From Halicephalobus mephisto (Eukaryota; Nematoda; Chromadorea; Rhabditida; Panagrolaimidae), in contig SWDT01000041.1 of assembly GCA_009193035.1 (NCBI GenBank), forward strand, positions 124,001-188,000: a stretch of DNA of 64,000 bases, given 5' to 3'. Under the pieces are notes generated by a model, which did not search any database, had not been told where the DNA came from, and saw nothing but the letters and a program-made list of their open reading frames with translations. The translations under genes were made by a program, and so were the position numbers. Shown here in pieces: positions 1-12,409 of the stretch (its first letter is position 1; the number at the start of each line of letters is the position of its first letter).

Positions 1-287
1 TTGTTTGCATCTCATGGTTTTCAGAGAATTTCGTGCCAGGAGTAACTTTATATTCCATAATATATTTCCTAATTTATCTATTGTTAAGATTGACAATATT
101 CGTCCTATTTCTATCTTTACTTACATACTAAGACACGGACAATGATTAAAAATCTCAACACCCAAAAACCATTAAAGGTCTTATTCATGCCCTACAGTAG
201 TCTAGGGTCCCTGATATTTGGGTTATCTTTTAGGGTGCTTTCTTTTTAGTGTAGCTTCTGTTCCAGCACCTGTAAAACCTTTTTTAG

Positions 288-3200
288 GTCGGAGAGTACA
301 CCAACGGGGTCCTCAGGATGGCTGACATTGAGTGGCCGGGAGGGAAGGCTAATCCACCCCAAGGGACCCCGGACAAGTTCCATGTCAGAGTAGTGACTCT
401 GAACGAACCTCCCTTCGTGATTGTAAGTGATCTAGATCCTGAAACCGGGAAATGCCCTGGGAATCAAGGATCAGTCTGTGACTGGGGAGATGTCATAGTC
501 GAAGAAGACGGTATCTTACGGTATGAAGAATTTAAATCCATGGTTTTGAAAGCAATTTTTAGAAACAAAACTTTATATAAATGCTGTACTGGTTACTGTG
601 TAGACCTCTTGGAGAAGTTGGCCAAGGATATTGGATTCACTTACACTCTCTACAAAGTCAGGGACAGCAAATGGGGCATCAAATCTGTGAGTAATTTCCA
701 AAATAAGAATGATTTTAAACAATTTTGCACTTTTTGGAGCAGAAAAAATAATTATTTTTTGATTTTTATAAAAACCGCCCAGAATACGGTATTTGAACTT
801 GTAAATTCCGAATCTGAAATCAGAAACTAGTCTTCAGAAGTCAATTCTGAAACCTAATTTTAAATTTCGATGTCAAACTTTGAATTTACAAGTTTAAATA
901 CCGTATTTTAAATTGTTTCTAAAAATCTGGAAATTCTGAATCCAAAGTTTAAAATTTCGATTTTCTGTCAAAAAACACATTTAAGCTAATTAACTACAGC
1001 TTAATCTTCAGAATCTTGATATTGATTCATTAACTTCTGATTTCAACTTTGAATTTGGAATCTACAACTTTCGTTTTTTTATTTTAGATATCTTTATAAA
1101 TTTGAAAATAGAAAGTTTTCTTGAACTGAAAAGTGCAAAATCATATATAGTAGAACTTGGATATGAGATATCCCTGTTATAAAATATCTGTTGTTATAGC
1201 ATACGGTGTGAGTGAGTGAGTTTGGTTAGTGTGCTTTCAAATTTATCTCCGCTATAATATATCCTTTCTTATAAGATACGCTTTACCCGGTCTTAAGGGG
1301 GTATTTTATATCCAAGTTCTACTGTATATAGTTTTGAAAATTGAGAGCATTTTGATATATGAGGATTTGAAAATTAAGAGAATTTTGATATATAGTTTCG
1401 AAATTTTGAAAATTCTTAATACAGTAAAACTTTTATATAAGATACCCTCTTGGGACCGGGCAAAGGGTATGTTATAAGAAAGGATGTATTATAACGGGGG
1501 TATTTTATATCCAAGTTCGACTGTATATTAATTTTTTGTTACTGGTTTAACTTTCCAGGAAAACGGCTGGAATGGCCTTATCCAGGACCTCATCCTCCAC
1601 AAAGCAGACATGTGTGTGACTTCTCTCAAGCTCAATTCAGAACGAGCAAGAGATATAGATTTTTCGATTCCTTTCCTAGATACAGGAATAGCCATCATCG
1701 TCAAAATCAGAAGCGGAGTACTGTCTCCAACAGCTTTTTTGGGTAGTTTTAGGACAAAAATGTTCAAAATAGTTGTTTTTAGAACCTTTTGAGTACTCCA
1801 CTTGGGCCGTGGTTTTACTCATCTCCATCCAAGGAGCAGCTCTGTCCATATTCATTTTCGAGTGGGTTTCGCCACGAAGCTTCAACATGAAAAAATACCC
1901 TCCCCCAGGTACGGTAATTATTTCCATCAGATAAAAATTAGTATCCCAGTCCATGTAAAATTAGTTTAATTATTCGCAAGTCTTCTGAAATCAGGTCTAA
2001 CAGAATGGGATTGATATATAAGAGTTCTTTATTACGGATTTCACATTATTTGATTTTAACTAAGTGCAATCAACACCAGAAATGCTTTCCAACAGAAGAT
2101 TGATCGTAACTGAATGTGATCAACTTATTAATATTATTTTAATTAGAAACAAACATGATCCAAACAAGTTGATTATACTCAATTAGAATCAATCTTCTGT
2201 TGGATTGTAGTTTTCATCAATTGCATTCAGTTAAAATCAAATAATGTGAAAACCGTAATAAAGAACTCTTATATATCAATCCCATTCTGTTAAACCTGAT
2301 TTCACAAAACCTGTATCGATTTTAAAAAAATATAAAATTTATATTTGTTCTTAGAGTCCGTATTAGGACTACTCCATTGCATTCATACCTCAGTTCATAA
2401 ATCTTTGGTGTCATTTTTTCATTAAATTTTCGAAAATGGTGTAAAATACACGGATATGTAAGAAACTACACTTTACATATAAAATATTTTTAATTTATAA
2501 ACTTAAGTGGTCTTGACATGATATACAGTAATTCCATTTATTTGTGTAAATTTAGATTTTTATCGAATTGAAATTGAATTTTAGGCCACAAGTTTTCTTT
2601 GTTCAGATCCTATTGGCTCGTCTGGGCAACACTATTCAGCGCCAGTGTTAGTACTAGTAAGTTACTCTTTGTTAGCCTGAGGAAAATAGTTCATTAACAA
2701 TAATAAAACATTGTTTAGATGTTCCCAGATCTACAGTAAGCAGATTGATGTCACTCGTTTGGGCGGCTTTTGGATTGACTTTTCTGGCTGTGTACACGGC
2801 GAATTTGGCTGCTTTCATGATCACCAGAGTTCAGTTTTATGATCTTAGTGGAATCGACGATGACAGAGTGGGTTTCATAAGTGGAAATAACAGTAATATG
2901 TATCAAAAACCGCTAATTCGAGCAATGAATATCAGTTAATTAAAAAATCATATATGATTTTCATTCAAAACCAAGTAAAAAATCTTCAAAAAAAATTACT
3001 TCTATTATGATCTTAAGTGAAAACCATATTGTTGGATTGCGCACAATCTATTTGAGTGCAAGCCACACATCATCGGTCCCGAAGGGAAATACCCTGAGGA
3101 CCAACGAAATTTGTACGATTGGAGGTTGGCGGTAATTTTAAAATTGCACAGTAATTTTATAAGAGTTGTGATTTATCTCGTGTCTTCACCTCCATAAAGT

Positions 3201-6200
3201 TTTTTTATATATTTCTCGTCTACACACGGATCAGGAATCCCTAACTATGATCTAACACATAAATTTAATTTTATATATTTTTTAAATGACATTTCTTCCT
3301 GAAAAAGTAAACCTAAATTGTTCGATTTTGGTCCTGACAGGAATGACAGCTTAGATGCTTTCAATACTATGACTTCTGGATATTTTTAAAATTCTTTTTA
3401 AAATTTATTCAATAGATGAAGATATCTATTGTAATTTTTAAAAAACAAAAAATAATAAAATTAGCTCAAATTATAAATGTTTGAAATTTATTCAAAAAAG
3501 TTATTCAACTTTAGTGTTGATGCGAAAGATTTTTCAATTCAAAATTGATTAAAAAATTACTGTAGTATTTATGACTAAACTGAATTCAAACAGTTTATGA
3601 AAAAATTTGTAATTTTTGAAATCGTGACTAAAGTAAAGTGACACATTTGTTCGGACGGTCGGATATCAAAATCTCTAATTTAGGACAGTAGGATTTACTC
3701 CATAGTTACTCCTTAACACGTTGATGACGGTCTCTCTTGTTCGAAAAATCATCTTTAAAAAGTCAATTTTTTATACACCTTTATGAAGACACTATTGTCA
3801 TATCATGTTGTTTTAGAAAAAAAAGTGATTTTTGACATTGATTTATTAAGTAATTTTTTGCATAATTTTCATGCAAATTTCGACCCGAGGGATGGAACTT
3901 GTAAGACACGGATGCCATGTCCCATTGTCGTCTAGGTGTTGAGGGGAACTTCTACTGGGCTTAAATACCTCAGTTTGGCTATCTAGAACTATTCCTCTAG
4001 GGTTTTTATAACTTACAAACGTGTCTTTGAACATACTAACTACGGGTCTGAACAGTAATTTTATGAAAATTAAGTCTACTGTACTTTTTTAGATCGTGAA
4101 TGCGGGGGATCAACAGCCGATTTTTCGTTTTGGGACCGTCGAAGGAGGAAACACCCACGAGACGATGAAGAGGAACTGGCACAAGATGCATCAGTATGTT
4201 CATGAAAATAAATTTTTCTCCGAAAACATCGCCGCTGGGGTGGAAGCTGTGAGACAAGAGTAAGTGAAAATCTGTAATTACTGTAAATAATACTGTAACT
4301 AAATGACTACTGTATTTAGGAAGTTAGATGCTTTCATATATGATGCTGTTGTGCTTGATTATCAAGCGGGAAAAGACGCAAATTGCGAACTCATGACAGT
4401 AGGCAAGTGGTCGACCATGACGGGATACGGTATTGGATTCCCGAAGAACAGTCCTCATGTTCAAAGAGTGAATCAATTCATGCTACAGTACCAGCAGAAA
4501 GGGGATTTGGAGAGATTACAGAATTTCTGGCTTACCGGAGCCTGTATTCAATCGAGCAATTCTCAGACGACCAGTGCTCCGTTGGGAATCGAGAATTTCA
4601 CCAGTGCTTTTTTCTTGTTGGGAATTGGAATTGTGAGTGATTTTGATTTAATCATACTTTAAAAATCGAAAATTATTACTAAAATCAAAACACAAATTAA
4701 TTCCTACTGTAGAATCTGACAAAAAAGATGAATTTGCTTATTTCGAACGAAAGTGGAATTTTACGGAAAAACTAAAAAAAAATGAAATAAATTTTCATCG
4801 GGAAATTTTTCCACAAAATTTCATTTTCATTTGAAAATAAACAAATTTATTTTTTTTGTCGAAAAATAATTAATAAGAAAATTGAACTTATTTTTGAAAA
4901 ATTAGATGAATTTTCTCATTTTAAGCCTATGAAGGATGCTTTTGAAAACTAAATGATAAAAAAGTATGTTGGGTCCAATTTATGAGCAGAAGGATGGGTC
5001 GCGATTAGAGTAAAATAATATGTTTTAAATTAACGACACATGATAGACAAATAATTATGAATGACACACTGGTACTCAGGTAGCCTTGTGATTGTTGTAA
5101 TTTTTCTTGAGGATATGCGAGAGTAGGTTTGAATCCCGGCCGGCCTGAACCTAGGTCGTAAATCTACCCCTTCCTTAGGAGGTTTTGGAGCGAAATGGGG
5201 ACATATTTAATGTGGAAGGTTAAAAGCAAGTCCGAGTGCTGCTGATCTCAGCGGACCCATAGGCCGAAGTCGACCCTAATGGTCAATTGGAAGCCCGCTT
5301 TCGTCACACCCAGCAGTATACCAAAACTTCTGAATACCTGCGGATTTGGAAAGTTCCGCCAAAACTCGATTATTAAGAGTATCTTTTATCTTTATCTTTT
5401 ATATGCGAGAGTGGAGTAACGCAGACTAAGATTGAACAGCGCGAATTATATCGTCACCATCGCTCCGGGATTATCTAAGCTCTATATCTTAGAATAAAGA
5501 TATCAGATCGAAAAAACAAGTTCCGGGAACTCAGTTTGAAGGTACCGTAAACTATAGAAATTGACTGGTTTCAATAATGTATCCAATTTTCGTCAAAAAT
5601 TTCCTCATAATCGTGTTGAAATTTAAATTTAAATTTTATTCCTATTTCGCACAGGAAAGCAACAAAGTTATCTACAATCTTTAAAGTGACTAGATTTTAT
5701 AAATGACTACTTTCTTTGCTCCATCTATAATTGTGTTGAATTTGTTTATTTTAAATAACATGTAGAATTTCGTTTAAAAAAAATAATATTTAAATTTCCT
5801 CATTTTTAAATACATAATGTTATTTAAATCATTTCTGAAAAAAAACTTTATTTATTAAATTCTGCAAAAAAAATCACGTCATAAAATAAAACAAAAAATT
5901 AAATTTTATTTTTTAAACTTAATCAAACATAAAGTGCTTTGCAGTTGGTGGCAATTCTCTGTCTTTCTCTGGAGTACATTTACTGTAGACATCTTCGAAA
6001 ACTTCTTCAAAAAGTCGACAAAAATGGATGGTGCGGAATTGTCAGTATGTCCATGGGCAAATCCTTGACTTTCACGGAAGCTGTTGGAAGAGTCACGGAA
6101 TGGCAATTTCGATCACAGAGTTTGGCCAGTTCGAACAGTCCGAGGACAAAGAGGAAGACAGATGTCGACAATCTGAATCTTCCCAGAAGAACTAGTAGTT

Positions 6201-6327
6201 TGATTGGGACCGGAAAAAAGTGAGATTTCGAACAATTAGATATTTCATTTTTAATTTTATAAATGTTTTCAGAAATGGAGGAAATATTGAAATCAAAGTT
6301 TCAGCTTTCAAAGAAACCAAATGTTGA
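288..6327 (+). CDS. nmr-2: Ionotropic glutamate receptor, NMDA GluN2-like subunit (5' end outside window)
   Basis: Glutamate-gated cation channel subunit of the neuronal plasma membrane. Nine phase-consistent exons: 288-686, 1559-1742, 1783-1908, 2585-2656, 2719-2867, 4093-4259, 4320-4632, 5945-6219, 6273-6327 (579 residues visible). The first exon opens after a TTTTTTAG acceptor and reads through the ATG at 318, so the amino-terminal domain lies upstream of the window. Order: ligand-binding lobe S1 (VTLNEPPFVIVSDLDP, SERARDIDFSIPFLDTG), M1, a pore loop, M3 with YTANLAAFM, lobe S2 (FRFGTVEGGNTHE, KLDAFIYDAVVLDY, GYGIGFPKNSP), M4, and a short basic C-tail ending ETKC. The Asp in FIYDA fits a glutamate-binding GluN2 type rather than the glycine-binding types. 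The usual pore asparagines are Ser-Ala. An alternative end is a TGA at 6221-6223 if the last intron (GTGAGA donor) is retained. Family assignment is firm; nmr-2 rather than another NMDA subunit is likely. Confidence 0.9.
1148..1326. mobile_element. Short foldback element with pogo/Tigger-like ends
   Basis: About 180 bp in an nmr-2 intron, opening with AGTAGAACTTGGATATGAGA and closing with the inverted form ATATCCAAGTTCTACTGTA. The termini and the TA-rich edges resemble non-autonomous pogo/Tigger-type Tc1/mariner elements. The same family recurs at about 1422-1528 (partial), 23830-24234, 38690-39026 and, as a diverged form, 40254-40563. No transposase is present. Confidence 0.65.
1422..1528. 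mobile_element. Partial copy of the pogo-like foldback element
   Basis: Begins ACAGTAAAACTTTTATATAA and ends TATCCAAGTTCGACTGTA; contains the GATACCCTCTTGGGACCGGG and AAGAAAGGATGTATTATAAC stretches also found at 38.7-38.9 kb. It is shorter than the full copies, so it is probably an internal deletion derivative. Confidence 0.55.
1985..2310. mobile_element. Foldback MITE, family A copy 1
   Basis: Two arms of about 85 bp are nearly perfect inverted repeats: the left arm starts TGAAATCAGGTCTAACAGAA, the right arm ends TTCTGTTAAACCTGATTTCA. The core carries AACAAGTTGATTATACTCAA next to CAATCTTCTGTTGGATTG. A second copy with the same arms is at 16598-16939, and the core is related to 28548-28893. 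It sits in an nmr-2 intron and has no coding capacity. Confidence 0.75.
5125..5400 (+). mobile_element. SINE or truncated non-LTR retroelement with 12-bp target duplication
   Basis: This 276-bp, GC-richer insert lies in the nmr-2 intron before the last membrane exon. The 12-mer ATATGCGAGAGT occurs exactly at 5113-5124 and again at 5401-5412, flanking it like a target-site duplication. The insert starts with GGTTTGAATCC, which fits a pol III B box, and ends in a (TATCTTT)n-type tail, both typical of tRNA-derived SINEs. The upstream GGTAGCCTTGTGATTG could be a decayed A box. If so, the head starts near 5080 and the 12-mer match is not a simple target duplication. Confidence 0.6.
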
Positions 6328-6820
6328 TTATATATATCCTCTGGATATACAGTAACTTGACAAATTGGATTTTTAAAGTACTTTGGAAAATTTACTGCAA
6401 TTAATTAATCTTGCGTTTTAATAAAAATGATTTCTTTGATAAAAGTGAACAAAAGAGAGTTGGACACTTTTCAATAAATAATAATATTCATAAAGTTGTT
6501 TAAATTTGGAATTTCTTTATTACAGTAATGGTAGTTGATTACTGTAGTCGATATTCTAAAGATCTAAAATTTCTCTACTACAGTATTGTTAGTTGATTAC
6601 TGTAGTCGATATTCTAAAGATCTAAGATTTCCTTATTACAGTAATGGTAGTTGATTACTGTAGTCGATATTCTAAAGACCTAAGATTTCTTTACTACAGT
6701 ATTGTTAGTTGACTACTGTAGTTGATATTTCAAAATTTTCAAACTTTTTTATTTCGGTACTGTAATTGATTATTGTACAAGATACTTCAACAATCTAAAA
6801 TTTCTTCATTATAGTAACGG
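6328..6820. repeat. Convergent intergenic spacer with 62-bp minisatellite
   Basis: The spacer lies between the 3' ends of the NMDA receptor gene and the minus-strand receptor gene. A poly(A) signal AATAAA is at 6420-6425 for the plus gene. From about 6510 to 6830 a unit of roughly 62 bp is repeated about five times; each has TTACTGTAGTCGATATTC and TTATTACAGTAATGGTAG, so units are internally palindromic around ACTGTA/TACAGT. The array reaches the stop codon of the minus-strand gene, so that gene's 3' UTR would contain it. Confidence 0.7.
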
Positions 6821-9800
6821 TCAATCGACATGAACTTTGTGGGCATTCAGGTACTCGATCAAAAACGGGAAAATAAGAAAAGCTCTCTGGAAAAACTTCT
6901 CATTAACCTTGAAACTGGAGAAAACCGCGGGTAAGTATCGACTGTGGGAGATTCTGAAGACGACATTGTTTGCAACTTGGATGATTTTCTCGTCGATTTG
7001 AGTATGGATTGATCTTTCGAAAAGTAGAATATTTTTGGTTTCATCAACAGCATTTGCGAAATCACTGACTCTTTTGACATCTGCCAGAAGCAACATTAAT
7101 CCGAGGATCATGTAAGATATGATGGAAATTTTCGCAAAAGCCGGTATGGATTCCCCAAATCCCCTCATGATGAAACCAGCTAAACTGTGAGTAGTTATCC
7201 CTGCGATGAAAGAAAAAGTCACAACAATTCCAAATTTAGAAAAAGCAAAATATGCCAAATCCATAAATTCCAATTGTCTAGAAGCATAGTTATTCAGCAA
7301 ATCCACATGAGCAAGTTGACCGTTTTTGCTCGCTTCTTTTAATTCTTCGTTGAATTTTTGGTATTCTGTAGCTAAAGAAGTAGCAACAAGGTTGTAAATG
7401 ACGACGGCCAAACTGCTGACAAAAGCACCCCAAACGATGAAGACAGAATCGATGAAAAACAGACTTTCAGATCCGAACATGGAATGCCGGAAAGTCGCGG
7501 AAGAATTAACTTTGTCCGTGACGAAGTAATCGTAATCAGCCATGTTTTCGTAGCAGAAGAAAACATAAGTGTAAAGGAAAAAACACATAAAAAGTCCAAG
7601 GAATATGTGCGATTTCAGGAATGGAACGCCTGAGGGGATCTGGAAAGATATTTTTAATATTTAAAATTCACATTAATAAATAAAATTTAAAAAATACAAT
7701 AATTCAACAAAGTAAAAAATAATGAGTTAATGAAAAACAAATTTTTTTAAAGTTATTTGTGAAAAATTTTTTTTATTATTTATAAAAAATAAATTTTAAA
7801 GTTATTTGTAAAAAAAAAGTTTTTTTAAAGTTATTTGTAAAACAAATTTTTTATTATTTATAAAAAATAAATTTTAAAGTTATTTGTAAAAAAAAATTTT
7901 TTAAAGTTATTTGTAAAAAAAAATTTCTTTTAAAGTTATTTGTAAAAAATTTTTAAATTATTTTCGAAAAGAAAAAATTTTTATTATTTGTAAAAAAAAT
8001 TTTTTAAATTATTTATACTGAATTAGTTAAAATTTAAATTTACCTTGTTTTTGATGGCGACCAGGAATCTTCTTGTGAAATCGTTGAAAAAGTTTGATTT
8101 TGTCAAACTGAACAAGACGATCAAGGAGAATATCGAGTGCATGCTCAATATTGCCAGAAGGAAGTTGATCGCCCAATTCACCGAGAAAAGCTAAAATTGA
8201 TTTTTAACGTTATTTTAGAATTTATCGAATTACCGTAGTATTACTCAAGTTTTTGAAAAGGAAAAAAGTTCTTGCCAGAAGCGGAAAGAGTCCAGCAAAG
8301 AAGAATCCAAGTCCGAAAACTTTGCAGATTTTGGTTCTGGCTGAATTCTGACGTTCTGGATCACCACAATGGGGAACAACCAGGACTGCTTGGACGAAAC
8401 GATAATAGGGTCCAAACACGAGGCTTCTCCAATGAGCTTCATTCTGAGAATTGTCAACAAGCATCTGAAACATTTTAATTTTTAATTTTATTTTTATTTT
8501 TACATTTAATTTTAAATTTAATTTTTATTTTTTAATCTTAATTTTTAACATTTAATTTTTATTTTTTAATCTTAATTTTTTAAATTTAATTTTTATTTTT
8601 TAATCTTAATTTTTTAAATTTTATTTTAATTTTTAAATTTTAACTTTTTAATCTTAATTTTTAACATTTAATTTTAATTTTTTACATTTAATTTTAAATT
8701 TAATTTTTATTTTTTACATTTAATTTTTATTTTTATTTTCTAAATTTTATTTTTATTTTTTAATCTTAATTTTTTTAACTTTATTTTTATTTTTATTAAT
8801 ATGGTTAAAAATAAGAAAATGAATTTAAAATTAAATTTTAAAAAATAAATCTAGAAATTGTTTTAAAAATGAGTACTTAGACAATTTTTGAAACTTATTT
8901 TTATTATTTAAAAAACCTAAAATTAGAAGACCGCAAAAATGCAAAAAAAATTAAATTAAAGACGGTCATCCCCTGAGGCAATGACGAACGTGAATCAGGT
9001 TCACTCAACAGTGATCAAGAAACTTTTTAATTTTGATCCTGATCTTTGGAATTTTAACTTTTAAAAGTTAAAAGTTGAATTTCTAAATCCTGACCTTTTT
9101 GAATTTTTCGCTGACTAAATTTCGGAAAGAAGACAATCGACTAATCTTTTCCTCTTCCATTTCCAAAGTCCTGCTGGCAATAAATAAAAATTTCAATTTT
9201 AAAACAAAAATGTTTTTTTCAAGTATAATAATCAGGAAAAATAAGGAAAATAATTCTCAAAAGTTCCGATTGAAAAACAAACAATTCTTATCTGTTTTTG
9301 TATGGAGTAGTTAATTCTCGGATTTGGATTTGATCGAATTTTTATTTTGACGGAAATAAAAGTACTTTTCGTTTTCAGACACCGATTACTTCCGTTAAGA
9401 AAGTACTTGATGATTTTGACGAAATTTATCTCACGTAAAAATCCTTCCTCACTACATATTCTTTAATAACATATCAAATTCGCTTATTTTTGAGCAAACA
9501 TGGTATTTAGATAAAAAAAATGAATGACCTTTGCATACAAAAATAGATACATGGTATACAATGTATGGATGACTATATTCAATGTATTGATACATTAAGT
9601 TAATGTTGATGCATTGTATATAATGTATAGTTACATTAAGACGGTTTTCATGTATTGGATGGATTTTATTCAATGCACCGATATATTAAGTCGATATTGG
9701 TGTATTTTATATGAAGTATTTATATATTAAAACGGTTTTCATGTATTGGATAGATTTTGTTCAATGCATCGATATATAAAGTTAATGTTGGTGTATTTTA

Positions 9801-11652
9801 TATGAAGTATCTATACACTAAGACGGTTCTGATGTATTGGATAGATTTTATTCAATGCACCGATATATTAAGTTGATATCGGTGTATTGTATATAATATA
9901 TGGATGTATTAAAACAGTTCTATTGTATAAAGCACATTAAATATAATGTATCGATATCAACTTAATGTATGAATATATTAAGACGATTCTGATGTATTGG
10001 ATACATTTTCTTCAATGCGTCGATATATTAAGTTGATATCAATATATTATATTCAATATATCGATTAAAGACAATGTATCCAATACATTAGAGTCGTTTT
10101 AATGTACATTTTGTGCATCGAAAAAGTACTTGATCGTAACAAAATTGATAATTTCATGTTTGATCTTACATAAAAAGCAATAAAAGTAGTATGAAATCAT
10201 CAAATGTAACGCTGAATTTGTCTATTTTGAAGCGCAAGTGGTAGTTAGTAACCGGTCAATTTTACTATGACTTTCAAGTACTTTGGAACCAAAAGCTATA
10301 ATTTTTTTCCTTTTTCGACTAGGCGAGGCTTATCTTATGTAAAAAGTAATAAAAACAGTACTTAATGATTTCCTGATGAGAGATAATTTTGTACTATGTC
10401 GAATTCATCTATTTTAAAGCCCAAATGGTAGTTAGTTAAGAAGTGAAGGAAAAACAACTTTTTTCTCGAAAGTACTTGATAGCCATTGCAAAATAAATCG
10501 TTTTTTAAATGAAACAAATTCTATAATGATTTTTAAAATAACATAAAATTATTTTTCATCTAGAAATCACCGTGTATTGTGTTAAATTCCCCCGTTTTCA
10601 AACACGAGTGATATTCGGATTCAAAAAAAAGCAAAATTTCATCGTGAAAGTACTTGATGAACAAAATTACCGATTTCACAGTGCAAATGGACTTTAATCC
10701 TAAATTTACGAAGAAAACGAAACAAACTTAACTCTTATCACGACGTGTTGGAACTTCATAATGAAATGGACAAATTTTTAGTTACTTTTTGAATTAAACT
10801 GTAGTTACTAAGAAAATAGAGCAAAATCGACTTTTGTCAAAAAAATGAGCAAAAGTTATGACAAATTTATTCGTTTTCTAATATGACTATAATTTAATTT
10901 AAAAGTAGGGAAATGGAATAAAATCAACTTTTACCACTAAATCTAGAAATATCATGACAAAATTAAAATTCAATTATCCTTATAGTTGAAAACAATTAAA
11001 AATAAAAAGTAGACTCAAATCAACTTTTACTGCGAAATCTATAAATATCAAGACAAAATTAATCGTTTCTTACTGTAACAGTAATTGAATTTTTAAAGTA
11101 AAAAATAGACTCAAATTAATTCTCATCGAGAAATTATTCAAGATCATGACAAAATTAATCGTTTCTTACTGTAAAAGTAATTGAATTTTGTCTTGATATT
11201 TATAAATTACCATTTCTTACTGTAAAAGTAATTGAATTTTGTCTTGATATTTATAAATTTAGTGATAAAAATTGATTTCAGCCTACTTTTTATTTTTAAA
11301 ATTTACCATTTCTTACTGTAACAGTAATTGAATTTTTAAAATAAAAAATAGACTCAAATTAATCCTCATCGAGAAATTGATCAAGATCACGACAAAATTA
11401 ATCATTTCTTACTGTAAAAGTAATTGAATTTTGTCTTGATGTTTATAAATTTAGTGATAAAAATTGATTTCAGCCTACTTTTTATTTTTGAAATTAACCG
11501 TTTCTTACTGTAAGAGTAATTGAATTTAAAAAATTTTTTATTTTAAAGTTTTTATTTTAAAGATTTTTATTTTTAATTATTTTTATTCTAAAATTATCAC
11601 TTACCGGTTGAAATGCAACTTTTTCTTCTCCATTATTTTTCGGCAATCCCAT
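6821..11652 (-). CDS. Gustatory-receptor-like seven-transmembrane receptor
   Basis: Exons in transcription order: 11652-11605, 8464-8234, 8190-8044, 7639-6821; all junctions are phase 0, giving 414 residues. The protein starts MGLPKNNGEEKVAFQP. Hydrophobic segments occur at VFGLGFFFAGLFPLLARTFF, VNWAINFLLAILSMHSIFSL, IFLGLFMCFFLYTYVFFCYE, the stretch around FIVWGAFVSSLAVVIYNLVA, FGIVVTFSFIAGITTHSLAG, ISYMILGLMLLLADV and near the C terminus. Length, spacing and the long charged loop (YQKFNEELKEASKNGQLAHV) suit the gustatory-receptor-like group (LITE-1/GUR/EGL-47, Srr) rather than rhodopsin-like serpentines. No ligand can be inferred. TTTTTTAG lies six bases before the ATG, so a trans-splice site or an untranslated upstream exon is possible. 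Membrane receptor: sure; subfamily: moderate. Confidence 0.7.
7660..8040. repeat. Low-complexity A/T intron repeat
   Basis: Intron of the gustatory-receptor-like gene, filled with short imperfect repeats of TTTTAAAGTTATTTGTAAAA. No other signal seen. A similar TTTTTAATCTTAATTTTTAA array fills 8475-8800 in the next intron. Confidence 0.6.
9530..10110. repeat. Degenerate tandem array of GATATTAAGTTGATAT-type units
   Basis: Lies in the 3.1-kb first intron of the gustatory-receptor-like gene. Units of about 100 bp contain GTATTGGATAGATTTTATTC, CACCGATATATTAAGTTGAT and GTATTGTATATAATGTAT. Related arrays lie at 27320-27790 and 38040-38470, making this a dispersed satellite-like family. Several units read nearly the same on both strands. 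Confidence 0.6.
10480..11530. repeat. Interspersed intron repeats with TTTCTTACTGTAAAAGTAAT
   Basis: Continuation of the same intron. From about 11040 a unit carrying ATCGTTTCTTACTGTAAAAG followed by TAATTGAATTTTGTCTTGAT recurs at least six times in direct orientation, with AATCAACTTTTACTGCGAAA as its partly inverted partner. No open frame of interest. Confidence 0.55.
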
Positions 11653-12409
11653 TGTTCTCTAAAAAATAAAAATAATTTTAAAAGTACTTAAAATAATGAA
11701 AATCGAACGATGTCAAAAATAGATAATTAATGATTTGTGAATTTGCGGTTCAAGTCCGTCAAAAAAATGAGAAATTGATTCAGAGAAGCTCCAGATCAAT
11801 AATCAAACAGGAAGAAGTAAGGTGGGAAATTTTAGGCAAATAATCTCCTAATAACTGACAGTCATAAAATATATAAAAATAAAACTAAAGATAAAACTAA
11901 AAATAAAATAAAGATTTTAAATTTTAAATAAAAATAAAAATTAAAATTAAATTTATAATAAAACTAAAAATAAAAATTAAATTTATAATAAAACTAAAAA
12001 TTAAAATTAAATTTTAAATAAAAACAAAAATAAAGATTTTAAATTTTAAATAAAACTAAAAATTAAAATTAAATTTATAATAAAAATAAAAATAAAAATA
12101 AAATTAAACTTTAAACAAACATTTAAATTTAAATTTTAAATTAAATTTATAATAAAACTAAAAATTAAAATAAAATTAAAATTTTAAATAAAAATAAAAC
12201 TTAAATTTTAAATTTAAAATAAATAATTTTATTGAAATTTTAGAAATTTAATATTTCAAAAAATTTTAAATTATTAAAATTTGACGAATATTGGATGAAT
12301 TTTTGTAATTATTTTTTACCGTATTTGGATAAATTTATGATTTTATTTAATCAGTGATTTTAAGATTTGGTTTTTAGAGAATTTAGAATTGAAATATTTA
12401 TGTTAAAAA

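Noticed and set aside
318..830. Starting the NMDA receptor at ATG 318
   Set aside because: The frame is open upstream to a good acceptor at 287 and the extra residues (VGEYTNGVLR) fit the domain boundary, so 318 is an internal methionine.
6221..6223. TGA as the end of the NMDA receptor
   Set aside because: It overlaps a good GTGAGA donor, and TTTTCAG at 6266-6272 opens a last exon in phase. It is kept only as an intron-retention alternative.
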